Shown here piece by piece: positions 7,955 to 16,038 of a stretch of DNA of 64,000 bases. The stretch spans positions 21,404-85,403 of the forward strand of contig CAJUTM010000011.1 of assembly GCA_910589595.1 (NCBI GenBank). The letters run 5' to 3'. The DNA is from an uncultured Eubacterium sp. (lineage in GTDB: Bacteria; Bacillota; Clostridia; Lachnospirales; Lachnospiraceae). Made by a program: the position numbers and the translations under genes. Within the stretch, counting starts at the first letter, position 1. Each line of letters starts with the position of its first letter. Under the pieces are notes generated by a model. That model saw only the letters and a program-made list of their open reading frames with translations. It searched no databases and was not told the origin of the DNA.

Positions 7955-9465
7955 TTTAATCCTCCATTCCGAAAATCCCCAAAAATATTGGCATAATATT
8001 TCTTAGCGTCTTTTAAAAAACTAATTACTATTAATACCATAACAATCCCAATCGGAAATGCAGCCACGATACTGACCGACTGCAGATTATTCATGGAACT
8101 TTCAGAAAATACCAGTGCAATTGGCAGTATAATCAGAAGCACACACCACAGCAGTTGTATCATTTTGTTTGGCGATTTCCCCTCTTCCAACTTATGATAG
8201 CTGTAACAAGAAACGGTATACGCAATGGAATCAAATGAAGTGGCATAAAAGGCAATCATCGTCACTAATACAAGAACTAAAACAAACGGTGCGCACGGTA
8301 ACGTCTTGATGACGTTGATAATCATCGAATACAAATCTCCGGTTTCGTTATATTGTGCAATAAAATCCGCCGCCTTTGATGTCTGCAGCCCCAGAGAATA
8401 ATTACCTAAAACAATAAAACTCACAATTGTCGAACCGACGCCAAACACATATCCGCCCAGTATCGTCTGTCTGATAGTTCTCCCTCTGGAAATATTGCCG
8501 ATAAAAAATGGAGCGGCAACGCACCAGACCATCCAATACGCCCAATAATAAATTGTCCAGTCCTGTGGGAAATTATTTACACGAGCCGCATCCGTATAGG
8601 TAGCTAATCCAATGAAATTCTGTGCCATTCTCCCTAATGATTCAAATCCCGTCTCAATGATATATCGTCCTTCGCCGCCAAACAGCAGAACAAAGGCAAG
8701 CAGGGCAAAAAACATATAAATGCAAACTTTTGCTAACACACTTATACCCTTAAATCCGTGCAGGAGGGAATAGGTATAAACACAACAAGTTACAAGCAAA
8801 ATAATAATTGTAATAACCGTCCTGCTTATTGTGATATGGAACAATTCTCCAATAATACCCGCCATCAGCGGAGTAGCTACACTAAACGTCGTAGCAGTTC
8901 CTGCCAGTAATGCAAATACAGCTAGTAAATCAATAATCCTCCCTGCAATTCCGTCCGTTTGCTTTCCCAATAACGGACGGCATGCCTCGGAGTACTTTTG
9001 TCTGCTTCTCTTTCTTACATGCAGCATGAAACCAAAAGCAACCGCCAGAACCAGATAGAACCCCCACGGGATAAAACTCCAATGGAAAATTGGGAACACC
9101 CCGGACCACTCCTGAATACTGCCCAGCTCTGCTATATGCGGGTTGGTCGCATACATAATCCACTCAGAAAATGAGTAAAACAGAATATCTGCAGCAAGTC
9201 CACAGGTGAACATCATACTTCCCAAGACAAAGAAAGAGTACTTAGGCTTTTCATCCTGTTTACCTAAAACAATATTTCCATACTTTGATACCGACAGAAA
9301 AATCGAAAGTAAAAATATACCTAATCCAATAATCAGGTAGTAAGTACCTAATGTATCTCCAAAAAAGAAACGAATCTGGCTCAGAACACGATTGGATTCT
9401 TCCGGCCGAAAGAAGAATAGCACACTTAACACTAATATAATAACTAATGGTACAATTGTAATCAT
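7951..9465 (-). CDS. BCCT family transporter (choline/betaine type, LicB-like role)
   Basis: A 504-residue protein with about 12 membrane helices and the BCCT hallmark block YYWAYWMVWCVAAPFFIG followed by ISRGRTIRQ. It would import choline (or betaine) for the LicA-like kinase encoded two genes upstream. BCCT carriers are known to replace LicB as the choline source in phosphorylcholine pathways. The in-frame ATG at 9465 lacks a ribosome site of its own. A much better start lies at 9488 but is out of frame by one base at an A7 tract; with one more A the protein would begin MKKNKIDWM, and KIDW matches BCCT N-termini. As it stands, translation would need reinitiation at the ATGA overlap. Confidence 0.9.
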   Translation of the reverse strand: MITIVPLVIILVLSVLFFFRPEESNRVLSQIRFFFGDTLGTYYLIIGLGIFLLSIFLSVSKYGNIVLGKQDEKPKYSFFVLGSMMFTCGLAADILFYSFSEWIMYATNPHIAELGSIQEWSGVFPIFHWSFIPWGFYLVLAVAFGFMLHVRKRSRQKYSEACRPLLGKQTDGIAGRIIDLLAVFALLAGTATTFSVATPLMAGIIGELFHITISRTVITIIILLVTCCVYTYSLLHGFKGISVLAKVCIYMFFALLAFVLLFGGEGRYIIETGFESLGRMAQNFIGLATYTDAARVNNFPQDWTIYYWAYWMVWCVAAPFFIGNISRGRTIRQTILGGYVFGVGSTIVSFIVLGNYSLGLQTSKAADFIAQYNETGDLYSMIINVIKTLPCAPFVLVLVLVTMIAFYATSFDSIAYTVSCYSYHKLEEGKSPNKMIQLLWCVLLIILPIALVFSESSMNNLQSVSIVAAFPIGIVMVLIVISFLKDAKKYYANIFGDFRNGGLK

Positions 9466-9488
9466 CCAGTCAATCTTATTTTTTTCAT
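9462..9488 (-). other. Eight-codon leader ORF with A7 tract at the transporter start
   Basis: The ATG at 9488 sits 7 bases after AAAAGGTGAT, the only good ribosome site in the gap. It opens a short frame MKKIRLTG whose TGA (9464-9462) overlaps the transporter ATG (9465-9463) as ATGA. The seven A residues (plus-strand T's, 9479-9485) directly follow the start codon. Eight A residues would fuse this leader in frame with the transporter. It may be a slipped start or a phase switch. Confidence 0.55.
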
Positions 9489-9519
9489 GTTTTTTATCAC
9501 CTTTTCTGTTTATAAAAAA

Positions 9520-10155
9520 TTATTTGTTTATCGAATAACTTTTATCAATCTTAATTAACTCATCATATCCGTCAATTTCCAAAACATCTCCTGTTTCCAT
9601 CGGTCTGATACCTAAGTTGTATTCATCAAAATGACAAAACAGTGCTACGTCATCCCCATATATTTGTCGGTTCTGTTTTTTAATAAATTCTTCTTCTAAA
9701 TGTGTTCTTAACCTTTTCCCATCTTCTTCCGTCCATCGTGATATGGAAAAGAGCTGCCATCCCCGCTCACCGCCATCTCTGGAACACGAAATAACTTTTC
9801 CATTCTCTACCTGCATTAACCATTCCTCTGTTTTTTGCTCTGTCCAAACAGCATTATATCCGGATTTTTCAAATTCCGGTTCAAGAACTTTATGATTGTT
9901 TATTATCTGGTCCCCATCTAAAATTATGGCGTCCTCTAAATAGTTTCTTGCCATATATAATGACGATATATTATTGCATTCAGAATAATATGGATTCTCA
10001 ATGAAATTTACATCACTATACTTTTCCTCTAAGATGTGAAATTGCTCTTTTAAGTAGCCGACAACAATATATACTTCACAAATATTGTTTCTGTGTAAGG
10101 CATCAATAACGGTGAAACCGGCCGCCATAATAATTGCTCTTTTTACCCTATGCAT
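9520..10155 (-). CDS. LicC-like nucleotidyltransferase lacking its signature loop
   Basis: A 211-residue relative of CTP:phosphocholine cytidylyltransferase (LicC), which makes CDP-choline for transfer to glycans. Recognisable parts are KRAIIMAAGF at the N-terminus, YIVVGYLKEQF, NPYYSECNNISSLYMAR, the metal-binding LDGDQI region and the late EIDGYDELIKIDKSY. The G-x-R...P-K-P-L nucleotide-binding loop that should follow AAGF is missing: AAGF runs straight into TVIDALHRNN, an in-frame loss of about 25 codons. The protein should be inactive unless the loop is supplied otherwise. It directly follows the LicA/LicC gene, with stop and start adjacent. Confidence 0.85.
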   Translation of the reverse strand: MHRVKRAIIMAAGFTVIDALHRNNICEVYIVVGYLKEQFHILEEKYSDVNFIENPYYSECNNISSLYMARNYLEDAIILDGDQIINNHKVLEPEFEKSGYNAVWTEQKTEEWLMQVENGKVISCSRDGGERGWQLFSISRWTEEDGKRLRTHLEEEFIKKQNRQIYGDDVALFCHFDEYNLGIRPMETGDVLEIDGYDELIKIDKSYSINK

Positions 10156-11628
10156 TTATCCCTCTCCCATTCTGTCTTTGGCTATCTGATAATAATCTTT
10201 CGCATACCTATACTGTCTCAGTGAGTATTCTCCAAATTCTACCCCGAGACTTCGTTTGTATTCACACCAGTTACTCCAGAGCAGACCACAGGTCGCAATA
10301 TAACAATATATTTTTGTTCTCACGGCCTCCTCACAATTTCCATCAAAATAGATATCAATTAATGTATCAATTTCCCTCTTATCATACAGTGAATAGATAC
10401 AAAACATGGCAATATCCACATGAGGGTCCTGCATAGCTGCATACTCCCAATCAATTAGGTATATCTCTTCTGTTCCATTGTCATTGGGCGAAAAAAGAAA
10501 ATTATCCGGCACGGCATCAATATGGGTTAAACATCTTTCCGCACTATGCAAATTGATAAAAGATTGTAAAGACAGTACATTCTTTTTTGTGTTTTCGTAG
10601 TCACGGAAAATAGACGGTACACCGTTCCATAACTTCTCATAAAAATCAATTTGCTTAACAAGAGAAAACTCGTGCGGAACAGTAAGCCTCAATTGATGAA
10701 ATTCTTTCAATTTTTTCATACATTTTCTAATATCATCTTCCTTAGCAGGGGCGCAGACTCTTGCATTTTCGATAAATGTTGTTATTTTATATCCGTGAAC
10801 AGAATCAATATATATAATATCTTCACAAATTTTCTTGTTCTTTATCTTATTATAAACCAGTGCCTCTTCTTTTCTGTTAATCAGCAAATCGGTTCCCTCA
10901 CCCGGCACCCGCATAATATATTTCTTACCATCCGTTTCAAACAAAAAGGAGCGATTTGTCATACCCTTTTTCAACACTTCAATATTGACAATTTCATTTT
11001 TATGTACTCCCAATACTTTTAAAATAACTTCTATGCAAATGGAATTGAGATGCCTTGAATCTTCATCCAACTCTCGCAACTGCTCATAAGTGTTTATTTC
11101 GACCACATCTGCAGAAGAAACTACTTTGGCCTGAATAAACATCTTTCCGTTTTCATACAATACCTCTTCCCAAAAAGAATTCGTATGTTTCTTTTCGGAA
11201 TCATATTCAATAAGTCTTTCCCTCACTCTCCTACTATCTTCAGCAGTCAAATACGCAATCCCAATCATCAAATTTCCGACCTGCTTATCGTTGCATATAA
11301 CTAATTCTTTCTTCCTGCTGACTCTGACTTCACTTTCACCGTCCGTCCTATTGCTCACCATATACCATGAATACAATTCGTATCGGCAGAATGGGTTGTT
11401 CGCACACCATATATCACACGGAATGATATAAGTATTGGATAATTTATCAGCCGCTATTTTTAGCGAATGTAAATTATTTTTTGAAGAATACATACTATTG
11501 TAAATCAGCGTCACATCATACTTGTCAATAAGATATTCAAACTTTTCTTTCATAAAGCCAACCACTACCGATATATCAAATATGCCGGCTTCATTTAGCT
11601 GTTCTATTATCCTTTCAATTAATGGCAT
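10156..11628 (-). CDS. LicC/LicA-like fusion, N-terminally truncated (choline kinase half intact)
   Basis: About 490 residues. The first 190 are a cytidylyltransferase-like domain missing its N-terminal strand and signature loop: it begins at MPLIERIIEQLNEAG. The remaining 290 are a LicA-type choline kinase with GMTNRSFLF, the Brenner-like catalytic LTHIDAVPDNFLF and metal-binding LIDWEYAAMQDPHVDIAMF. The kinase would phosphorylate imported choline. No ribosome site precedes the ATG at 11628. The upstream winged-helix frame ends here with the same DNA read one base off, and the two frames together make the normal wHTH-LicC-LicA protein minus about 27 codons. I read it as one broken gene from 10156 to 11830. 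Confidence 0.85.
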   Translation of the reverse strand: MPLIERIIEQLNEAGIFDISVVVGFMKEKFEYLIDKYDVTLIYNSMYSSKNNLHSLKIAADKLSNTYIIPCDIWCANNPFCRYELYSWYMVSNRTDGESEVRVSRKKELVICNDKQVGNLMIGIAYLTAEDSRRVRERLIEYDSEKKHTNSFWEEVLYENGKMFIQAKVVSSADVVEINTYEQLRELDEDSRHLNSICIEVILKVLGVHKNEIVNIEVLKKGMTNRSFLFETDGKKYIMRVPGEGTDLLINRKEEALVYNKIKNKKICEDIIYIDSVHGYKITTFIENARVCAPAKEDDIRKCMKKLKEFHQLRLTVPHEFSLVKQIDFYEKLWNGVPSIFRDYENTKKNVLSLQSFINLHSAERCLTHIDAVPDNFLFSPNDNGTEEIYLIDWEYAAMQDPHVDIAMFCIYSLYDKREIDTLIDIYFDGNCEEAVRTKIYCYIATCGLLWSNWCEYKRSLGVEFGEYSLRQYRYAKDYYQIAKDRMGEG

Positions 11629-11830
11629 TCGCAGGTCTGTTACTCTCAAGCTCTTTCTTTGCCAGAGAAGTTACCGCAAAGTCTTCATTCAAAAAACCCT
11701 CTTCCACTAACCTTTTTAAAGACTGATTCACAATTCCTAACGAATACCCGCTAATTTCTGATAAATCCCTTTGATTTGTATAAGGTTCTAAACAAAGAAG
11801 CTTTAAAATATCACTTTGCTGCCTATTCAT
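11615..11830 (-). CDS. Winged-helix N-terminal fragment of the LicC/LicA-like gene
   Basis: A 71-residue MarR-like winged-helix domain: MNRQQSDILKLL, then the recognition-helix region NQRDLSEISGYSLGIVNQSLKRL and wing EEGFLNEDFAVT. It ends RPANAIN followed by a stop, although the next residues expected are the AAG-x-G-x-R loop of a cytidylyltransferase. In related clostridial proteins this domain is the N-terminus of the wHTH-LicC-LicA protein. The ATG at 11830 follows GGGGAG at 4-5 bases, a strong site, so this is the true start of the broken gene. The repeated CCATTA sequence at the junction suggests a deletion through microhomology. Confidence 0.72.
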   Translation of the reverse strand: MNRQQSDILKLLCLEPYTNQRDLSEISGYSLGIVNQSLKRLVEEGFLNEDFAVTSLAKKELESNRPANAIN

Positions 11831-11860
11831 AGCTCTCCCCTCTTTTATTCTACAAGGATT

Positions 11861-11931
11861 TTCACGAAAATAAACTATTTTAATATCGTGAACACAAAAG
11901 CAATGATAACGCTCACTCACAAATTTGTCAA
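11861..11931 (-). promoter_or_regulatory. Promoter and inverted-repeat operator of the phosphorylcholine genes
   Basis: Minus-strand TTGACA (11926-11931) and TATCAT (11903-11908) are 17 bases apart. Just downstream lies an inverted repeat, TCGTGAA (11886-11892) against TTCACGA (11861-11867), spanning the likely transcription start. The module can therefore be expressed apart from the long polysaccharide transcript. The nearby winged-helix domain is a candidate binder, by inference. Confidence 0.6.
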
Positions 11932-11949
11932 TGATTAGCTCCTATGTTA

Positions 11950-12759
11950 CTACTCCCCATATGGCCCAAAATCAATTTTATAATTACTGTGCACGACTCT
12001 GTCTTTCTCGTCCGGAAGTTTCATATAATCTCCATATCGTGTTCTCAAAAAATCATCATATTTTTCAAACCCTTTAAACTTTTCACTCTCAAACACATAA
12101 TTAACCGGTTTCGTAAACCAGTTATTCTGAATTTTGGTTCTTGGGTAATCACTCGTAAAGCAAACTTTTGTATCTTTCTTATTATTTTGTGTAATTAGGG
12201 CATACCGCTTCTTTTTCATAAATTCTATTGAAAATGGAAGTCCCAATATTTTAAATACTTTGTAGCTTAATTTCCCTTTGTGCTCCTCTGTCCCATAACC
12301 GCATTTTGTCCATAACATATTTTTCAACAAATGATTCTTCCACAACACCCACCGCTGTTTTCGAGATGTATCCGGCAGATTATCATATGGAAAAATATCT
12401 GCAAAAATACCATGCTTTACATCTGCATCCTTTGAAAATTCTTCGATAAAATGAGTTCCTATCAATTGTACTTTCGCAAAGGAAAAACAATAATTTTTCT
12501 CCGACCATTCCGTCTGCAAAAAATATTTATTCTTATCAAGTTCTTTCTCGCACACCTGTAAAAACCGCTCAAAATCACTACGCTTCATTGCAATATCAAA
12601 ATCATCATCCCAAGGGATAAAGCCTTTATGCCGCACAGCTCCCAACATGGAACCACCGTCCAGATAATAATCAATATTGTATTTGTCACAGATTCTTGCA
12701 ATCTCTTTTGCTATCAATAAAATCAGTTGTTGCAATTTCTTCTTTTCTGCTTCTGCCAT
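11950..12759 (-). CDS. LicD family phosphotransferase
   Basis: A 269-residue LicD-family (nucleotidyltransferase-fold) protein that would move phosphocholine from CDP-choline onto a sugar of a surface polymer. The signature is intact: YYLDGGSMLGAVRHKGFIPW followed by the metal-binding DDDFDIAM, and the late RYGDYMKLPD block. It is the only member of the phosphorylcholine set here without an apparent lesion. I take the ATG at 12759, preceded by GGTGA at 8 bases; an ATG at 12774 overlaps the upstream gene's stop and has a poor site. It sits between the acetyltransferase gene and the separate promoter of the LicC/LicA genes. Confidence 0.9.
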   Translation of the reverse strand: MAEAEKKKLQQLILLIAKEIARICDKYNIDYYLDGGSMLGAVRHKGFIPWDDDFDIAMKRSDFERFLQVCEKELDKNKYFLQTEWSEKNYCFSFAKVQLIGTHFIEEFSKDADVKHGIFADIFPYDNLPDTSRKQRWVLWKNHLLKNMLWTKCGYGTEEHKGKLSYKVFKILGLPFSIEFMKKKRYALITQNNKKDTKVCFTSDYPRTKIQNNWFTKPVNYVFESEKFKGFEKYDDFLRTRYGDYMKLPDEKDRVVHSNYKIDFGPYGE

Positions 12760-12763
12760 AAGA

Positions 12764-13300
12764 TTATTCACCATCCATTCTTATACATCGTAACATCTCT
12801 TCTTTTTTATTGCTCACAATTCTCTCCGCATCATAAGGCAGTCTGTTTTCATAGCATTTTTTTGCATAATCCTCCGTCTTCATAATATAGCGGGCCGGAA
12901 CTCCGCCCCACACTTCACCGGAAGGAACGCTTTTCGTAACAACACTTCCCGCTGCAATAATGCAGTCGTTTCCAACACTTACATTGGGTAAAAGAATACT
13001 GCGCAATCCAATAAAACAGTTATCTCCAATCTTAATCGGGCCAAATTTATAAGTGCCCTTATATGGTTCCGTTTCACGAAATACAAACGTTGAACCATCG
13101 TGATTAACAAACGTAACCTGACTTGAAATCAAAACATGATTCCCTATTGAAATAAGATATGGTTCTGTTCCCCATGATGGATTATCTACAAAACGGCAGT
13201 TGTTTCCCACTTTTACTCCAATATATCTGGCATATTGAATCGGGTCCCGCCGTCGATAACTGTTAATTATTTTTTGAATCACTCTTCTTAAAACACTCAT
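12764..13300 (-). CDS. Hexapeptide-repeat acyltransferase (LbH fold)
   Basis: A 178-residue left-handed beta-helix acetyltransferase of the maltose/serine acetyltransferase type. Hexapeptide-like turns run from about residue 30 to 135 (VGNNC, IGNHVLI, IGDNCFIG, VGNDCIIAAGSVV), with the catalytic-type His in VTFVNHDGS and the acyl-CoA exit motif GGVPARYI. It probably O-acetylates a repeat-unit sugar with acetyl-CoA in the cytoplasm. It lies in the polysaccharide operon, 32 bases after the flippase gene. Confidence 0.9.
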   Translation of the reverse strand: MSVLRRVIQKIINSYRRRDPIQYARYIGVKVGNNCRFVDNPSWGTEPYLISIGNHVLISSQVTFVNHDGSTFVFRETEPYKGTYKFGPIKIGDNCFIGLRSILLPNVSVGNDCIIAAGSVVTKSVPSGEVWGGVPARYIMKTEDYAKKCYENRLPYDAERIVSNKKEEMLRCIRMDGE

Positions 13301-13331
13301 CTGTCCTGATTCTCCTTTCCCATATATGAAA

Positions 13332-14861
13332 TTAGAACAACTTCAACTTCTTTCCCTTTAAGAAAAATTTGATACATTCTTTTGTCGTTTTAAAATCCGT
13401 CGCCATGTGAACAATAAGTACAACAAAACCCGTTATAATGCTGGCAAACACGGCATACAAAATCCACATAAGCCACGTGTTTATCATATACTTTCCAAAA
13501 AGCAGATGATAGATGGCAACACTTATCAATATACAACTTAAAACACGAATTATACGCGCAATTGTTTTCTTACAACTAAGGAATAAAATATGCTTATGTG
13601 AATAATAAACAATATCTGCCGTCCGATAGGAAAATGAACATACCGTTCCAATCAGAAGTCCGTACATACCAAGTGGTTTTACGAGAATGAGCGAGACACT
13701 GAGATTGATTACTGCCTCCAAAACCGCCCGCCACTGTGTCTCCTTAAAATGCCCCGCCGCATTAATCATTGTCGTAGAAGGAACTTTCATATTATTGGCA
13801 AATCCGATGAGTACAAACAAAACTGCAAGCTTCACATCAACATATGGAATACTCACCTGCTCTCTCGTATAGACGCTTACAAACGGAAGAATCATGGAAG
13901 CTGTTACGCCATAGACAAAGGAAACAATCACATAATATCCAAATTCATACAAATCAAAGGCGCGAAGCATTGATTTTCTCTTATCCTCGTGTAAAAGCTG
14001 ACCAAAACTGGCTACTGTTCCATTTGAAAAGATGTTGGCAATCAGATTATAGAGATGTCCAAAAACGAGATTGTAAACGGAATAAATGCTCACCTCAATC
14101 AGGCTTCCGAAAATCGTAAGGAGAGTTACATCCGTATTATACACAACCATACCTGCCAATTGATGTATCATAGCCGACCAGCGCTTGGAAAGGGCAGAGT
14201 AATCCGGCTTAATTTTGCTGTCCAGTTGAGGAAATACCTTTTTGCAATAATAGGACAATACTACGGTTCTGGCAAGAACAAGAACCGCCGGAATCCCCAT
14301 AACCAATACAATACTGCAGCCGGTCTTAATGAGAAAGACCTGAACGGCAATGCGAAAGAAGTACGCAACCGTGTCCACCATTGAGACAACAAATAAACGC
14401 TGGTCTGCCTGTAATAGAGCCCGATATTTACTGTACACAAAACAGTCTAAGGTGTTAGTCGCACCAATGGCAATCATCAAAGAAATAACAAGATAATCCG
14501 GTATCTGATTGGATATGACAAAAGGCAAAACAACTGCGCATAATATGACTGCCACGGTATATAAAAATCCTGACTTCACATAAAAACGGTTAATGGCATT
14601 GAGAACCTCGCTAATCCGCTGATTATCCTTTCTAGCTAACGGTGCATAGAGCGCCTGCACCGCTGCTGGCGCCAATCCGGCATTAATCAGGGCAATATAA
14701 CTCATAATACTATTTACCGTTGATGTATATCCGTGTAATTCTGCCCCATATGTATTTAACAACATATGGGGCAGAATGAATCCAAATAAGGCTGTCACTA
14801 ATTGATAGGCAGCCGTAAATATCATGTTAAGAAATGTAGCTTTTTTCCTACTCAGTACCAT
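13332..14861 (-). CDS. Oligosaccharide flippase family protein (Wzx-like)
   Basis: A 509-residue protein with about 12-14 membrane helices of the MOP exporter superfamily. The N-terminal block (LNMIFTAAYQLVTALFGFIL, then the RxLL-like and G-A-x-x-x-G-Y elements) and the charged cytoplasmic loops fit Wzx flippases, which turn lipid-linked repeat units to the outer face before polymerisation. It overlaps the glycosyltransferase gene upstream by 14 bases. Together with the Wzy-like and Wzz genes it defines a Wzx/Wzy-type pathway. Confidence 0.9.
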   Translation of the reverse strand: MVLSRKKATFLNMIFTAAYQLVTALFGFILPHMLLNTYGAELHGYTSTVNSIMSYIALINAGLAPAAVQALYAPLARKDNQRISEVLNAINRFYVKSGFLYTVAVILCAVVLPFVISNQIPDYLVISLMIAIGATNTLDCFVYSKYRALLQADQRLFVVSMVDTVAYFFRIAVQVFLIKTGCSIVLVMGIPAVLVLARTVVLSYYCKKVFPQLDSKIKPDYSALSKRWSAMIHQLAGMVVYNTDVTLLTIFGSLIEVSIYSVYNLVFGHLYNLIANIFSNGTVASFGQLLHEDKRKSMLRAFDLYEFGYYVIVSFVYGVTASMILPFVSVYTREQVSIPYVDVKLAVLFVLIGFANNMKVPSTTMINAAGHFKETQWRAVLEAVINLSVSLILVKPLGMYGLLIGTVCSFSYRTADIVYYSHKHILFLSCKKTIARIIRVLSCILISVAIYHLLFGKYMINTWLMWILYAVFASIITGFVVLIVHMATDFKTTKECIKFFLKGKKLKLF

Positions 14862-16038
14862 ACACTACTCGCTCCAATATACGAATAAACTCTTCCAGAA
14901 TTACATCCAAACGAAAATCATCTGCCCTGCGAACCGCTTCCTCCGACAGTTGTTTCCACGTTTCTTTATCATTGAGAATCCGAATGACGCCATCTGCATA
15001 TCCATCCACATCTCCCTGTTCAAACAAGTAACCATTCACTGAGTCCTGTATTATCTCATCGGGGCCATACGCATGAAATGCAACAACCGGAATACCGTGT
15101 GCCATAGCCTCCGTAATTACCAAACCAAAACCCTCGTATCTTGATGTTACCAATAAAAGGGAACTCTGCTCATAATACTTCTGTACCTGATTCGTCTGCC
15201 CACGCAGTACTATATTTTTTTCGAGGTGTTCCTGCCCGATAAGCGCCAAAAGCTTATCTTTATCCGCCCCATCTCCAACAATGTTTAACTTAACATCAGG
15301 GAAAACAGAACATACTCTTTTCATAATGGGAACTAACAAATCGATTCCTTTCACTTCCATATTCAGCCGCCCCACAAACAATAACTGCTTATTACCTGAT
15401 ACCGACTTTTCAACAACCGGAATCGTAAGCGGATTATAAAATACAACCGGATTGCTTTTTAACGTCCTGACCCTTTCCATAAATACTTCTCTATCCTTAT
15501 CCGTAAGAACAAGCAGTTCGTTCATAAAAGAAGCATACTTTTCAAAAAGCAAAAGCATTCCATAAGTATCGTGTTCCGGCATATTAAAATACCCCTCAAA
15601 TGTACTGTGCAGCCATGCCACACAGGGAATGTGGAGCTGTTTTGCTACTTTGGAAGCCAATATTGCATAATAGGCGCCCGCTCCTACTACACAGTCAGCT
15701 TTTTCCTCTTCAAGGATTTCTCCATATTTTTCTATCATCTGTTTGGGAAAATACTGTTCATCAATAAAGTCAGTAAACTGTTTTTTCTGAAAAAAAGCGG
15801 TCATTTTATTTATCTTTCGCAGCACGCGAAAAGGAAAGGAAATTTCTCTTAATCCTCTGGAGTTATATAGTTTAATTTTCTCACTGACAGGATAAAGCTG
15901 TTCGCAATCTTCTGTTATCGGAGAAATAATACATACTTCATAAGCAGGATTTTTCACCAACTCGTTAAGCAGCGTCGTCACTACTCTTTGTAGTCCACCT
16001 AAAGTCTGAATCTCCTGCATCAAAACACAAATTTTCAC
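14848..16038 (-). CDS. Glycosyltransferase family 4
   Basis: A 396-residue GT-B retaining glycosyltransferase. The N-terminal half has the acceptor-side start MKICVLMQEIQTLGGLQRVV; the C-terminal half has LLFVGRLNMEVKG, the YEQSSLLLVTSRYEGFGLVI block and the E-x7-E donor motif in EGFGLVITEA. It should add one sugar to the lipid-linked repeat unit at the cytoplasmic face. Donor and linkage are not readable. It overlaps the Wzy-like gene by 4 bases and the flippase gene by 14, so translation is coupled throughout. Confidence 0.92.
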   Translation of the reverse strand: MKICVLMQEIQTLGGLQRVVTTLLNELVKNPAYEVCIISPITEDCEQLYPVSEKIKLYNSRGLREISFPFRVLRKINKMTAFFQKKQFTDFIDEQYFPKQMIEKYGEILEEEKADCVVGAGAYYAILASKVAKQLHIPCVAWLHSTFEGYFNMPEHDTYGMLLLFEKYASFMNELLVLTDKDREVFMERVRTLKSNPVVFYNPLTIPVVEKSVSGNKQLLFVGRLNMEVKGIDLLVPIMKRVCSVFPDVKLNIVGDGADKDKLLALIGQEHLEKNIVLRGQTNQVQKYYEQSSLLLVTSRYEGFGLVITEAMAHGIPVVAFHAYGPDEIIQDSVNGYLFEQGDVDGYADGVIRILNDKETWKQLSEEAVRRADDFRLDVILEEFIRILERVVYGTE

